Positions 34,549-43,853 are shown, counted from the first letter of the stretch. The stretch: DNA of 48,168 nt from Flavobacteriaceae bacterium (GCA_030835845.1 JAUROD010000028.1:1-48168); one strand, 5' to 3'. Made by a program: numbers and translations. The notes: generated by a model not told the origin, from the letters alone.

Positions 34549-35586
34549 TTGAAAACAGAAGAAACATCCGATTTTCGTTTTATTCAAAGGTGTATTCAGC
34601 TTGCTAAAAATGCGCTTGGAAATACTTACCCCAATCCTTTGGTAGGAAGTGTCATTGTCCATGACGGAAAAATTATTGGTGAAGGGTGGCATCATAAAGC
34701 GGGGGAAGCTCATGCAGAGGTCAACGCTATTCGTTCGGTTAAAAACAAAACACTTCTCAAGGAAAGTACACTCTATGTAAATTTAGAGCCATGCAGTCAC
34801 TTTGGAAAAACACCTCCTTGTTCGGATTTAATCATTGCAAATAAAATTCCACGTGTAGTAATTGGCTGTCAGGACCCCTTTGAGAAGGTAAACGGCAGTG
34901 GAATACAAAAATTAAAAGAGGCTGGTATTGAGGTACTCGTTAATGTAGGTGAAGTCGAAAGTCAAGAGCTTAATTCGCGGTTTTTCACCTATCATCAAAA
35001 AAAACGCCCCTATATACTCTTAAAATGGGCACAAAGTCAAGATGGATATATAGCTCCAGAAAAAGAAATTAGAACAGAAAAAAAAGCCGTTTTTCTAAGC
35101 TCAAAAGAGGATCAAATACGAGTTCATCAGTGGAGAAAAGAGGAGGAAGCTATTTTAATTGGCGTGCAAACATTAATTGATGATAATCCGAGTCTTACCA
35201 CTCGATGGGTAGACGGAAAGAATCCAATTCGTATTGTTCTGGATCCGAATAATCGTGCTAAAAAGAATGCAAATGTATTTACAGACAATAATGCTTCAAC
35301 ACTTCATTTCACCCGTAAAAGTTTAGGCTTAAAAAAGGAATGTAGTGCCTCTGATTTTCTTAATGCTTCGTTGAATGTACTCTTCGAGCAAAAAATATCG
35401 TCTGTTCTAGTAGAAGGAGGATCAGCAACACTGCAACACTTTATTGATCAAAACATTTGGGATGAAGCTCGAATTTTTGTCGCTGAGAAAAAATTGGTTC
35501 GTGGTGTAAAAGCACCTGAAATTTCAAAGCAAATCGTTCAATATTCTATTGGATACACTCATTTGAAAAACAAGGCAAGTAAATAA
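34549..35586 (+). CDS. ribD: Bifunctional riboflavin deaminase / reductase RibD
   Basis: It carries out two early steps of riboflavin synthesis. The N-terminal deaminase has the zinc motif HAEVNAI and PCSHFGKTPPC; the C-terminal reductase begins near residue 145 (RPYILLKWAQSQDGYIAP) and includes VEGGSATLQHFI. The 345-residue length is normal. The start appears to be TTG at 34549, giving MKTEETSDFRFIQRCIQLAK; no in-frame ATG gives a complete N-terminus. It converges with the thioesterase gene, 2 nt apart. No other rib gene is adjacent. Confidence 0.92.
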   Translation: MKTEETSDFRFIQRCIQLAKNALGNTYPNPLVGSVIVHDGKIIGEGWHHKAGEAHAEVNAIRSVKNKTLLKESTLYVNLEPCSHFGKTPPCSDLIIANKIPRVVIGCQDPFEKVNGSGIQKLKEAGIEVLVNVGEVESQELNSRFFTYHQKKRPYILLKWAQSQDGYIAPEKEIRTEKKAVFLSSKEDQIRVHQWRKEEEAILIGVQTLIDDNPSLTTRWVDGKNPIRIVLDPNNRAKKNANVFTDNNASTLHFTRKSLGLKKECSASDFLNASLNVLFEQKISSVLVEGGSATLQHFIDQNIWDEARIFVAEKKLVRGVKAPEISKQIVQYSIGYTHLKNKASK

Positions 35587-35588
35587 GA

Positions 35589-36005
35589 TTACTCAGCGAT
35601 TACTTTTTCAAAAATAGATTTAAATGATTGGGGGCAGCGCATTGGTCTTCGTGATTCGCTATTCAAAAAAGCAAGAGCTGTTTTTCCAGTACATACAATT
35701 TGATCATTTTGATTTGTGACTTGATAAGAAAATTCCATTTTCACTTCAGGAATTTTATCCAAAGTAATGTGTATTGTTAATAAATCTTCAAATTGAGCTG
35801 GTGTCTTATACAAAATTGAAGCGTTTATGACTGGCATCAAAACCTCTTCTTTTTCCATTTTGCTGTACGAAACTCCAAGTTGAGAGAGCCATTCTAATCT
35901 AGCCACTTCAAAATAACGAAGGTAATTACTGTGATGAACTATACCCATTTGGTCAGTTTCTCCATATCGAACAAGAAGCGGATTGGATCTAAAATGTATT
36001 TTCAA
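35589..36005 (-). CDS. Acyl-CoA thioesterase, hot-dog fold (YbgC-like)
   Basis: This small 4-hydroxybenzoyl-CoA-type thioesterase has the motif RYGETDQMGIVHHSNYLRYFE, containing the active-site Asp and the GxVHHSNY helix. I choose the TTG at 36005 (MKIHFRSNP, 138 residues) because the longer frame starts at a TTG at 36029 that lies inside the -7 promoter element. YbgC-type proteins act on short acyl-CoAs; the substrate here is unknown. It diverges from dnaA. Confidence 0.82.
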   Translation of the reverse strand: MKIHFRSNPLLVRYGETDQMGIVHHSNYLRYFEVARLEWLSQLGVSYSKMEKEEVLMPVINASILYKTPAQFEDLLTIHITLDKIPEVKMEFSYQVTNQNDQIVCTGKTALAFLNSESRRPMRCPQSFKSIFEKVIAE

Positions 36006-36026
36006 TGTTTTTTGGAATAAGTTGAA

Positions 36027-36055
36027 CAAAATTAGCGTGCTATAATTTCTGCAAA
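36027..36055 (-). promoter_or_regulatory. Promoter of the thioesterase gene
   Basis: On the minus strand TTTG (36052-36055), a 17-nt spacer and TAATTTTG (36027-36034) match the consensus. Because the -7 covers the first possible start codon, it decides the choice of 36005 as start. Confidence 0.6.
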
Positions 36056-36172
36056 AAATAATTTAAAATCAATACCTTTTTGTGTTTTTTTTTTAATTTT
36101 TTTAACCAATATTTGTGACAATAAACATAGACCAAAATAAACTACCTATAAATCAATTTTTTAGAAAATTAA

Positions 36173-37600
36173 ATGCCAAAAACTGCGGAAACATCTTGGA
36201 GTAATTGTTTAGCTTTTGTTAAAGATAATATTCAACCACAGGCATACAAAACATGGTTTGAACCAATCGTACCTCTTAAACTCTCTGAAAATGCTTTGAG
36301 TATTCAAGTACCTAGCAAATTTTTCTACGAATGGTTGGAAGAGCACTATGTAAAGCTTCTCAAGATTGCACTAACTAAAGAACTTGGAGAGTCTGCTCGC
36401 TTAGTGTATGTCATCAAAATGGAAAACACCTATGGCAATAAGCAACCTTTCACAGAGAGTATTCCAAGTAGTCAACAAGCGAACGTAAGGTCTCAACAAG
36501 TTGATGCTCCTTTGAGTGGCATGAATTCACAACTTAAAAATCCATTTGTCATTCCGGGGATTCGTAATTTACAAATTGAATCACAACTAAATCCCAACTA
36601 TAATTTCAAAAACTTCTTAGAAGGAGATTCAAACCGACTTGCTCGATCTGCAGGTATTGCTGTAGCAAACAAACCAGGAGGAACATCATTTAATCCTCTT
36701 TTGATTTTTGGAAATGTTGGGTTAGGTAAAACACACCTTGCGCATGCGATTGGTGTTCAAATAAAAGATAAGTTTCCAGACAAAACAGTATTGTATATTT
36801 CAGCTGAAAAATTTACACAACAATATATTGAGTCTGTAAAAAAGAATACGAGAAACGACTTTATTCATTTTTATCAAATCATTGATGTTTTAATTATTGA
36901 TGATGTACAATTTTTGTCAGGTAAATCAGGGACACAAGACGTTTTCTTCCACATATTCAACCATTTACATCAAAACGGGAAGCAAGTTATTTTGACTTCC
37001 GATAAGGCTCCTGTAGACATGCAGGATATAGAACAACGACTTCTTTCACGATTCAAATGGGGATTATCCGCTGAGTTGCAACAACCTAACTATGAAACAC
37101 GTTTTTCAATCTTAAAAAACAAATTGTATCGTGACGGTGTTGTTATTCAAGATGATATCATTGATTATGTGGCAAAAAATATTAAAAGTAATATTCGAGA
37201 ACTAGAAGGAGCTATTATTTCTCTTATCGCTCAATCTTCATTCAACAAAGTTGATGTAACTATCGACCTTGCAAAAGAGATTGTCGATAAATTTGTTAAA
37301 AACACCAAAAGAGAAGTTAGCATTGATTACATTCAAAAGGTAGTTTCCGAATATTTTCAAATGGATGTGGAAACACTACAATCCAAAACACGAAAGCGTC
37401 ATATTGTACAAGCTCGTCAACTCGCTATGTATTTTGCCAAAAAATTCACTAAGGCTTCATTGGCAAGCATTGGAAGTCAAATTGGAAAAAGAGATCATGC
37501 CACTGTATTACATGCTTGTAAAACAGTTGACAACCTATCCTTTACTGACAAGCAATTCAGAAAGTATGTTGAAGATCTCAACAAGAAACTAACGTTATAG
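36173..37600 (+). CDS. dnaA: Chromosomal replication initiator DnaA
   Basis: It binds DnaA boxes and opens the origin. The 475-residue protein has domain I (about 1-85), a variable linker, the AAA+ domain with Walker A GNVGLGKT (180-187) and Walker B IIDDVQ (241-246), and the DNA-binding domain IV with GKRDHATVLHACKTV near the end. I saw no cluster of DnaA boxes in the 140-nt upstream gap, so the origin is probably elsewhere, as in many Bacteroidota. The phosphatase and RsmI-like genes follow. Confidence 0.97.
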   Translation: MPKTAETSWSNCLAFVKDNIQPQAYKTWFEPIVPLKLSENALSIQVPSKFFYEWLEEHYVKLLKIALTKELGESARLVYVIKMENTYGNKQPFTESIPSSQQANVRSQQVDAPLSGMNSQLKNPFVIPGIRNLQIESQLNPNYNFKNFLEGDSNRLARSAGIAVANKPGGTSFNPLLIFGNVGLGKTHLAHAIGVQIKDKFPDKTVLYISAEKFTQQYIESVKKNTRNDFIHFYQIIDVLIIDDVQFLSGKSGTQDVFFHIFNHLHQNGKQVILTSDKAPVDMQDIEQRLLSRFKWGLSAELQQPNYETRFSILKNKLYRDGVVIQDDIIDYVAKNIKSNIRELEGAIISLIAQSSFNKVDVTIDLAKEIVDKFVKNTKREVSIDYIQKVVSEYFQMDVETLQSKTRKRHIVQARQLAMYFAKKFTKASLASIGSQIGKRDHATVLHACKTVDNLSFTDKQFRKYVEDLNKKLTL

Positions 37601-37607
37601 TCTATTT

Positions 37608-38051
37608 ATGACACCGGGAAACGTTTTGATGGTTTGCCTAGGTAACATTTGTCGTTCTCCGTTAGCGCATGGTATTTTAGAACATCATCTAAACAATACC
37701 GCATATCTTGTTGATTCAGCAGGCACCTCAAGCTATCATATTGGAGGTCCTCCTGATCCGAGAAGTATTCATACTGCTCAAGCTCACCAAATAGATATCA
37801 GCCAACAAAAAGCAAGGCAATTCACAGTCAAAGATTTTGATCGTTTTGATTATATTTATGTGATGGATTGTCAAAATTTAGCAAATGTATTGGCTCTAGC
37901 AACTACTCAATCACATCAAGAGAATGTTCAATTGCTTCTGGATACTGAAGAGGTTGAAGATCCTTACTACGGTGGAACAGATGGATTTGAGATTGTTTTT
38001 CAAAAAATCGAGAAAGCCTGCAAACAAATTCTTTCAAAATGGAAGCATTGA
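37608..38051 (+). CDS. Low-molecular-weight protein tyrosine phosphatase
   Basis: This 147-residue phosphatase has the P-loop CLGNICRS (Cys10, Arg16) and the general acid Asp in VEDPYYGG. It would dephosphorylate tyrosine-phosphorylated proteins such as polysaccharide co-polymerases, but no capsule gene is nearby, so the target is unknown. It starts 7 nt after dnaA and overlaps the next gene by 13 nt, forming a dnaA-phosphatase-methyltransferase unit. Confidence 0.92.
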   Translation: MTPGNVLMVCLGNICRSPLAHGILEHHLNNTAYLVDSAGTSSYHIGGPPDPRSIHTAQAHQIDISQQKARQFTVKDFDRFDYIYVMDCQNLANVLALATTQSHQENVQLLLDTEEVEDPYYGGTDGFEIVFQKIEKACKQILSKWKH

Positions 38052-38782
38052 GTCATATTAAGCTAATTAAACCAACACTTTACTTAATTCCTACGACTCT
38101 TGGGGACAATGCTCCTATGGAAGTACTTCCACTAACAGTCAAAAAGACAATTGAATCATTAACCCATTTTATTGTCGAAAATGAAAAAGAAGCACGACGG
38201 TTTATTAAACGAATCACACCCAAAAAGAACCAACGTAATTTGGTACTTTATCCGTTGAATAAATTCTCTGATCCTATGGAAACCCTTACCTATTTGGATG
38301 CAATTGGTCAGGGTGAGTCTATTGGCTTGTTGTCTGATGCAGGCTGTCCTGCAGTAGCTGATCCTGGTGCATTAATTGTTCGAATGGCTCATCAAAAGAA
38401 TATTAGTGTTCGTCCACTGGTTGGACCCTCCTCTATTTTGCTTGCTCTTATGGCATCTGGAATGAATGGACAGTCTTTCGCATTTAATGGCTACTTACCC
38501 ATTGATAAGAAGGAACGTACTCGCTTTATTCAAAAACTCGAAAAACGATCTGGTGAATTTGATCAAACTCAAATGTTTATTGAAACACCTTATCGCAATG
38601 CTCAATTATTAGACGATTTTAAACGTATTCTTTCACCAAATACACGTCTTGCAGTAGCTTGTGACCTTACTTTGGTAAAAGAAACAATCATTGAAAATGC
38701 TGTGAAAAACTGGAGTAACATACAAGTTGATCTTCAAAAGAGACCTGCCATTTTTCTATTTCACAGAGAATTAGCGATATAA
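38039..38782 (+). CDS. SAM-dependent methyltransferase, RsmI-like
   Basis: This 247-residue tetrapyrrole-methylase-fold protein resembles RsmI, which 2'-O-methylates C1402 of 16S rRNA. It has IGLLSDAGCPAVADPGALIV (residues 93-112) and the SAM-binding GPSSILLALMASG, both characteristic. The N-terminus is shorter than E. coli RsmI at YLIPTTLGDNAP, as in the Bacteroidota branch, so it may act on a different target. The 3' end overlaps mltG by 12 nt in convergent orientation. Confidence 0.88.
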   Translation: MEALSHIKLIKPTLYLIPTTLGDNAPMEVLPLTVKKTIESLTHFIVENEKEARRFIKRITPKKNQRNLVLYPLNKFSDPMETLTYLDAIGQGESIGLLSDAGCPAVADPGALIVRMAHQKNISVRPLVGPSSILLALMASGMNGQSFAFNGYLPIDKKERTRFIQKLEKRSGEFDQTQMFIETPYRNAQLLDDFKRILSPNTRLAVACDLTLVKETIIENAVKNWSNIQVDLQKRPAIFLFHRELAI

Positions 38783-39814
38783 CTTTTGCTTATTTAACCA
38801 ACGTACATAAGAGATTCGGTTTTGGTTATGCTCCTTTAGAGTTCGTGCAAATTTATGGTATCCCATACGATTAATGTCAGCGACAAAATAGAGATAGGGA
38901 TGTGCTTCTGGGAAAAGTACAGCATCGATTGAAGACACATCAGGCATTGTAATTGGTCCTGGAGGTAAACCTCGGTATTTATACGTATTGTAAGGGGAAT
39001 CAAGCAATAAATCTTTGTACAAGACCCGTTTAATCACCAAATCAAAATTCTGTGTATTTTTCTTCATTGCATAGATCACTGTTGGATCTGCTTGCAAACG
39101 AATATTACGTTTTAATCTATTGAGGTAAACTCCAGCAATTCGGGCTCGTTCATCACTTTTAACAGATTCTTTTTGAACAACTGAAGCGAGAGCAATTACT
39201 TCCGTCTGAGCTAGACCTACTTTTTCAGCAGCCTCAAGTCGCTCATTTGTCCAAAAGCGATTGTATTCTTTGAGCATACGTATTTGAAATTCTTCAGCAG
39301 AAGTATTCCAAAAAAACGAATATGTATTGGGGAGGTACATTGCTAAAGCATTTTCAGGAGTAAATCCCTGAGCAGTCAAAAAAGCTTTGTTGTAAAATTG
39401 ATTGATTAAACTCAAACTGTCTGCTTCAATTTGGTTTGCGATTTTTCCTGCCAAATCCTCCAACCTTTCTTGGTTGTTAAACGTCACACGAATAGGAAGT
39501 GGATTGGAACGTAATCGATTGATAATATCATTGTTACTCATTCCGTTATCGAGTGCAAACTTTCCTGCTTTAATCCGCGAGGAATAACCCTTTTTGTCAG
39601 CAGCCAAACGAAAGTCTTCAGTAGATTTGAGTAAAGGGGAAAGATCAGTGATTAAATCTGACATCGTTGTTCCTGTAGCAATAAAAACATATGATTTATC
39701 ATTTGCAAAGGCTGTGTTTGACAGAAAGAAAACACGGTAGAATACATAGGTAAAATAGAGACCAAGAGCAGCAATGATCAAAACAACACCAACAAGAATT
39801 TTTCTTTTATACAT
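38771..39814 (-). CDS. mltG: Endolytic transglycosylase MltG
   Basis: It cleaves nascent peptidoglycan strands and is thought to end their elongation. From the ATG at 39814 (8-nt ATGTATAA overlap with the GNAT stop) the protein has 347 residues: one membrane helix (ILVGVVLIIAALGLYFTYVF) and the YceG catalytic domain with the conserved Glu in ASVVQKES and RLQADPTVIYAM. In-frame ATGs at 39841-39859 would add up to 15 residues; the shorter form matches the family's usual short N-terminus. Confidence 0.92.
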   Translation of the reverse strand: MYKRKILVGVVLIIAALGLYFTYVFYRVFFLSNTAFANDKSYVFIATGTTMSDLITDLSPLLKSTEDFRLAADKKGYSSRIKAGKFALDNGMSNNDIINRLRSNPLPIRVTFNNQERLEDLAGKIANQIEADSLSLINQFYNKAFLTAQGFTPENALAMYLPNTYSFFWNTSAEEFQIRMLKEYNRFWTNERLEAAEKVGLAQTEVIALASVVQKESVKSDERARIAGVYLNRLKRNIRLQADPTVIYAMKKNTQNFDLVIKRVLYKDLLLDSPYNTYKYRGLPPGPITMPDVSSIDAVLFPEAHPYLYFVADINRMGYHKFARTLKEHNQNRISYVRWLNKQKLYR

Positions 39815-40322
39815 GGTTAATTTTTTGAAAAAGTATTTCATCATGGAACTTATGATCATAAAAATTCCATTCTTTTTTAACGCCTGTCATGACATATCCT
39901 AACTTTTCAAATAGCTGGAGGCTTGAGGAGTTGTCACTTCCAACACAAGCGAAAAGTTGATGTAATTGAAGGTTATTGAAAGCGATTTTTTCAAGTAACT
40001 CCAGTCCTTTTTTTGCCAATCCATTTCCACGAAAATCGGAATGAATCACAATACCAACTCCAGCACGATGATGCACTGGATCGAAATCATATAAGTCTAT
40101 CAGTCCCAATGGGTTTTGTTGACTATCACTTAACACAAAACGTTGTTGTTTGATAGAAAAAATATCTTCATGAGCATTATTAATATAGCTGGAAAGTGTT
40201 TTTCTCGAAAAGGGAAGCAATGTATTGGATACTTTCCAGAGACGAACATCATTTTCTAGATTAAATAAAAAATCTAAATCAGATTGTTCAAGCGCGCGAA
40301 GATGGAATTCTTCTTTTTTCAT
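39807..40322 (-). CDS. GNAT-family N-acetyltransferase, RimJ/RimL-like
   Basis: This 171-residue acetyltransferase has the acetyl-CoA loop DFRGNGLAKKGLELLEKIAF and the family ending ASNxxSLQLFEKLGY (here GSDNSSSLQLFEKLGY). The substrate is unknown, possibly a protein N-terminus or a small amine. It overlaps dapF by 4 nt on one side and mltG on the other, so it is the middle gene of dapF-GNAT-mltG. Confidence 0.87.
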   Translation of the reverse strand: MKKEEFHLRALEQSDLDFLFNLENDVRLWKVSNTLLPFSRKTLSSYINNAHEDIFSIKQQRFVLSDSQQNPLGLIDLYDFDPVHHRAGVGIVIHSDFRGNGLAKKGLELLEKIAFNNLQLHQLFACVGSDNSSSLQLFEKLGYVMTGVKKEWNFYDHKFHDEILFQKINHV

Positions 40323-41098
40323 TCAAATTCTCCACTAAAAACAAATTGTGCTGGACCACGTAAATTGATTGCTGTGTAACGATTATTTTCAACTTCAAAG
40401 GAAACATTTAGTTCTCCCCCAACAACCTGAATTATTAAATCTTTAGACGAAGTATGCCCTTGTTTGTGCATAGCAATTGCCACAGCTGTGGCTCCTGTTC
40501 CACAGGAAAGTGTTTCATCTTCTACCCCACGTTCGTAAGTTCGAATTGAAAAGGAATTCTCTGAGAGTTGATGCACAAAATTTACATTTGCTCCTTCTTC
40601 AAAATAAGGTGCACCATATCGAATTTTTGCTCCTTGTCCAGTCACATCATAATGAGGTAAATCCTCCACCATAGTCACGTGGTGTGGAGAACCAGTATCT
40701 AAAAAGGCATGTGTATGGGTACATTCAATCGAATGGATATCATGCATTCTGAGTGAAATTGTATGGTCAGCTTCAATACACGCAAAATGACTTCCATCTA
40801 CAGCATCAAAGGTTGTTTTGTGTTTAATAATACCTAGCGAAGCGGCAAAAGCAACGGTACATCGAGCACCATTCCCACAAAGTGTGCTTTCACGTCCATC
40901 TGAATTGAAATAAACCATTTTAAAATCTGTGGTCGTACTTTCTTGGACAAGAATAAGTCCATCTGCGCCAATTCCAAACCGACGATCACAACAACGCGCT
41001 ATAAAGTCAGTGTCGTGTATAGGAAATTGCTGATTTCTATCATCAATCATGATAAAATCATTTCCTGTTCCCTGATATTTGTGAAAGCTAAATTTCAT
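40319..41098 (-). CDS. dapF: Diaminopimelate epimerase
   Basis: It converts LL- to meso-diaminopimelate for peptidoglycan and lysine. The 259-residue protein has the two catalytic Cys, Cys74 in LCGNGARC and Cys199 in LSCGTGATA, and the N-terminal QGTGNDFIMID. All key residues are present. It opens the operon dapF-GNAT-mltG. A -7 element ends 5 nt before the ATG, so the mRNA is predicted to be leaderless. Confidence 0.96.
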   Translation of the reverse strand: MKFSFHKYQGTGNDFIMIDDRNQQFPIHDTDFIARCCDRRFGIGADGLILVQESTTTDFKMVYFNSDGRESTLCGNGARCTVAFAASLGIIKHKTTFDAVDGSHFACIEADHTISLRMHDIHSIECTHTHAFLDTGSPHHVTMVEDLPHYDVTGQGAKIRYGAPYFEEGANVNFVHQLSENSFSIRTYERGVEDETLSCGTGATAVAIAMHKQGHTSSKDLIIQVVGGELNVSFEVENNRYTAINLRGPAQFVFSGEFE

Positions 41099-41103
41099 TC
41101 GAG

Positions 41104-41111
41104 CAAAGTTA
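41104..41111 (-). promoter_or_regulatory. -7 element of dapF, predicted leaderless
   Basis: The minus strand reads TAACTTTG, then CTCGA, then the dapF ATG. The -33 side has no clear TTG. Confidence 0.45.
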
Positions 41112-41161
41112 AGGATAATTTTAAGGTTTTATTGGTTGTTAAAATCACGTTAAAGCATTTT

Positions 41162-41190
41162 TTTGAGTGGAAAACATTTCTTTAAATTTG
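41162..41190 (+). promoter_or_regulatory. Promoter of the htrA-like gene
   Basis: TTTG (41162-41165), a 17-nt spacer and TAAATTTG (41183-41190) match the Bacteroidota promoter, 22 nt before the ATG at 41213. Confidence 0.7.
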
Positions 41191-41212
41191 AGTGAAAATA
41201 AAAATTCAAACT

Positions 41213-42583
41213 ATGAAGAACATAATTAAATTTACTACAGTTGCGTTATTAAGCTCATTAACAACACTTTATCTATTTGTGTTTTTTTTCTCGACCCCTC
41301 AAACTGAAGAGCTAGTCACCTATCCAGCGCCAAAACCAATTCCAGTTACCTACAACCTCAATGGTCTAGACAGTTCGCCTTCTAATTTTGTAGAAGCAGC
41401 CGAAAAGAGTATCAATGCTGTTGTTCATGTAAAAAACATTTCAGTAGCAGACGACAACATGTCCTATTTGGACTTCTTTTACGGAAGACGTTCGTCAGCT
41501 AATCGTGTGGGTACGGGTTCTGGAGTAATTATTTCTCCTGATGGATATATCATTACAAATAACCACGTGATTGAAAATGCAACAAAAATAGAAGTAACTA
41601 CAAACGATAATGTGCGCTACAAAGCACGTTTGATTGGAACAGATGCCTACACAGATATTGCTGTTTTGAAAATTGAAAGTGAAGATAAACTTCCCTATTT
41701 ATTTTTTGGAAATTCGGACAATACCCGAGTGGGTGAATGGGTCTTAGCTGTTGGAAACCCATTTAACTTAAACTCCACAGTTACTGCAGGAATCATTAGT
41801 GCAAAATCACGTGATTTAAATTTACGTGATCGAAAAAATCAATCGTTTATTCAGACTGATGCAGCAGTAAATATGGGAAATAGCGGAGGAGCATTGGTCA
41901 ATACCCAAGGAGAATTGGTGGGAATAAACACAGCAATTAGCACCTTTTCAGGTGGGTTTGAGGGCTATTCTTTTGCGGTACCTAGTAATATTGCCAGAAA
42001 GGTATTGGAGGATTTGATTGAATTTGGAACTACGCAAAAAGGAATTTTAGGAGTCCAAGGTGTCGCAATATCTCCAGAAGTAAATCAAGAAATGAAATTA
42101 AAGCAAAACGAAGGCTTTTATGTCAGTGAGGTTGTAGAAGGAATGGGAGCTGCAGAAGCAGGAATACAAAACGGTGACATTATTCTTGAAGTGGATCAGG
42201 TGAAAATTAAAGCCTTTTCTGATTTAACGGGCTATCTTGAAAGTAAACGACCTGGAGATATAGTTAAACTTTCCTATGTCAGAGAAGATAAAACATACAC
42301 TGTAGATGTGGAACTTAAAAAATCTAATTTCACTGAGCTTTTACGTATGACTTTACGTGCAATGACCTCAAAAGAAAAAACAGATTTCGGAATAAAAGAA
42401 GGAATTGTTATTGAAAACACAGGTCCTTATTTCCAAAATCAAATTGAGGCAGGTTCATTATTGATAGAAATTAATGGAAATCGGATAAAAACAATAGATG
42501 ACTTGAATCAGATTGACCCAAGTAATATTGATTGGATTACCTATATTAACCCCAATGGGGAAAAAATTAGGCTTCGGTTTTAA
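41213..42583 (+). CDS. HtrA/DegP-type periplasmic serine protease
   Basis: It degrades or refolds damaged envelope proteins. From the ATG at 41213 the protein has 456 residues: an N-terminal signal or anchor (VALLSSLTTLYLFVFFF), a trypsin-like domain with catalytic His about 118 (TNNHVI), Asp about 148 (YTDIAVLK) and Ser about 224 (GNSGGALVN), then a PDZ domain (ILGVQGVAIS onward) and a shorter, more diverged second PDZ-like region. A GTG 21 nt upstream could be used but lies next to the promoter. A terminator follows. The exact DegP/DegQ/DegS type cannot be fixed. Confidence 0.93.
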   Translation: MKNIIKFTTVALLSSLTTLYLFVFFFSTPQTEELVTYPAPKPIPVTYNLNGLDSSPSNFVEAAEKSINAVVHVKNISVADDNMSYLDFFYGRRSSANRVGTGSGVIISPDGYIITNNHVIENATKIEVTTNDNVRYKARLIGTDAYTDIAVLKIESEDKLPYLFFGNSDNTRVGEWVLAVGNPFNLNSTVTAGIISAKSRDLNLRDRKNQSFIQTDAAVNMGNSGGALVNTQGELVGINTAISTFSGGFEGYSFAVPSNIARKVLEDLIEFGTTQKGILGVQGVAISPEVNQEMKLKQNEGFYVSEVVEGMGAAEAGIQNGDIILEVDQVKIKAFSDLTGYLESKRPGDIVKLSYVREDKTYTVDVELKKSNFTELLRMTLRAMTSKEKTDFGIKEGIVIENTGPYFQNQIEAGSLLIEINGNRIKTIDDLNQIDPSNIDWITYINPNGEKIRLRF

Positions 42584-42592
42584 CAAACAAAG

Positions 42593-42621
42593 AAAGCTTT
42601 CTCACAGAAAGCTTTTTTTTT
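42593..42621 (+). terminator. Terminator after the htrA-like gene
   Basis: AAAGCTTTC, loop TCACA and GAAAGCTTT form a perfect 9-bp stem ending in a long T run, 10 nt past the stop. Confidence 0.85.
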
Positions 42622-42658
42622 GTCTTAGGTTTTCGGAATTTCGCAAAAAGCAACTCAA

Positions 42659-43336
42659 ATGCGCATTGATATAATCACATTATTTCCTGAACTTCTTCAA
42701 AGTCCTTTTGAAGCTTCAATTGTCAAACGGGCAATTGACAGTGGTATAGCAGAAATTCATTTTCATAATTTACGTGATTACAGCAAATCTAAATACAAGC
42801 AAGTAGATGATTATCCCTTTGGGGGAGGTGCAGGAATGGTAATGATGATCGAACCTATTGACAAATGTATCTCTGCACTAAAAGCAGCTCGTTCATATGA
42901 CGAAGTAATTTATATGACCCCCGATGGAGAAACTTTAAATCAAGGAATTGCCAATCAATGTTCGTTGTACGAAAATATCATTTTATTGTGTGGTCATTAC
43001 AAAGGAGTAGATCAACGAGTACGCGATCATTTTATTACCCGTGAAATATCGATAGGTGATTTTGTCCTCTCAGGAGGTGAACTTGCAGCTGCTGTTTTTT
43101 GTGACAGTATTATCCGTCTTATTCCTGGTGTTCTGGGAGATGAATCCTCTGCCTTGAGTGACAGTTATCAAGACAATTTACTCGCACCCCCTATTTATAC
43201 ACGTCCTGCAGACTATAAAGGGTGGAAAGTGCCTGATATTTTAACCTCCGGAAATACACCAGCGGTAGAACAATGGAGAGAGGATAAAGCATTTGAGCGA
43301 ACTCAAAAACTTCGTCCCGATCTATTGGGTGAATAA
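42659..43336 (+). CDS. trmD: tRNA (guanine-N1)-methyltransferase
   Basis: It makes m1G37 next to the anticodon, which prevents frameshifting. The 225-residue SPOUT protein has DIITLFPEL at the start, FGGGAGMVM, the knot motif [13 protein letters not shown] and [13 protein letters not shown]. It is followed by rplS as in many bacteria, but a separate rplS promoter lies between, and rimM and rpsP are not next to it here. Confidence 0.96.
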   Translation: MRIDIITLFPELLQSPFEASIVKRAIDSGIAEIHFHNLRDYSKSKYKQVDDYPFGGGAGMVMMIEPIDKCISALKAARSYDEVIYMTPDGETLNQGIANQCSLYENIILLCGHYKGVDQRVRDHFITREISIGDFVLSGGELAAAVFCDSIIRLIPGVLGDESSALSDSYQDNLLAPPIYTRPADYKGWKVPDILTSGNTPAVEQWREDKAFERTQKLRPDLLGE

Positions 43337-43397
43337 AAGACAGAGGAAAACCACATAGCCTAGTCTTTTAATAAAAAATATTTTCAATAGACACCTC

Positions 43398-43427
43398 TTG
43401 TTAAAACTAAAATTAATTGTAGTTTTG
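43398..43427 (+). promoter_or_regulatory. Promoter of rplS
   Basis: TTG (43398-43400), a 19-nt spacer and TAGTTTTG (43420-43427) match the consensus. The leader to the ATG at 43493 is about 60 nt, long enough for control by a ribosomal protein, though I see no clear structure. Confidence 0.7.
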
Positions 43428-43492
43428 CAACCGCATTTAACCTCTGACGAAAATCGTGAATGTTGTATGCCATCAAACATTAAATGATTAAA

Positions 43493-43843
43493 ATGGAATC
43501 GTTAATTAATTTTGTTCAGGATCAATTCATTGAAAAAAAGGATTTTCCTGATTTTTTAGCTGGAGACACCATCACTGTGTACTACGAAATCCGAGAAGGA
43601 GAAAAAGTAAGAACTCAGTTTTTTAAAGGGGTTGTTATCCAAATTAAAGGACAAGGTTTAGCTAAAACCTTTACTATCCGTAAAATGTCTGGAACTGTAG
43701 GAGTTGAGCGTATCTTCCCAATCAATCTTCCAGCATTGCAAAAAATAGAAGTAAACAAACGCGGAAAAGTTCGTCGTGCACGTATCTACTACTTTAGAGA
43801 ATTACGTGGTAAGAAAGCGCGAATCAAGGAGCGTCAACACTAA
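43493..43843 (+). CDS. rplS: 50S ribosomal protein L19
   Basis: This large-subunit protein lies at the 30S/50S interface. From the ATG at 43493 it has 116 residues and starts MESLINFVQDQF as is usual; an ATG at 43484 would add three. The core GDTITVYYEIREGEKVRTQF, MSGTVGVERIFP and KVRRARIYYFRELRGKKARI are conserved. A strong terminator follows. Confidence 0.97.
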   Translation: MESLINFVQDQFIEKKDFPDFLAGDTITVYYEIREGEKVRTQFFKGVVIQIKGQGLAKTFTIRKMSGTVGVERIFPINLPALQKIEVNKRGKVRRARIYYFRELRGKKARIKERQH

Positions 43844-43853
43844 CATAGTATTT

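Noticed and set aside
36030-36172. Replication origin upstream of dnaA
   Set aside because: No cluster of TTATCCACA-type DnaA boxes; only a T-rich stretch. The origin is probably elsewhere.
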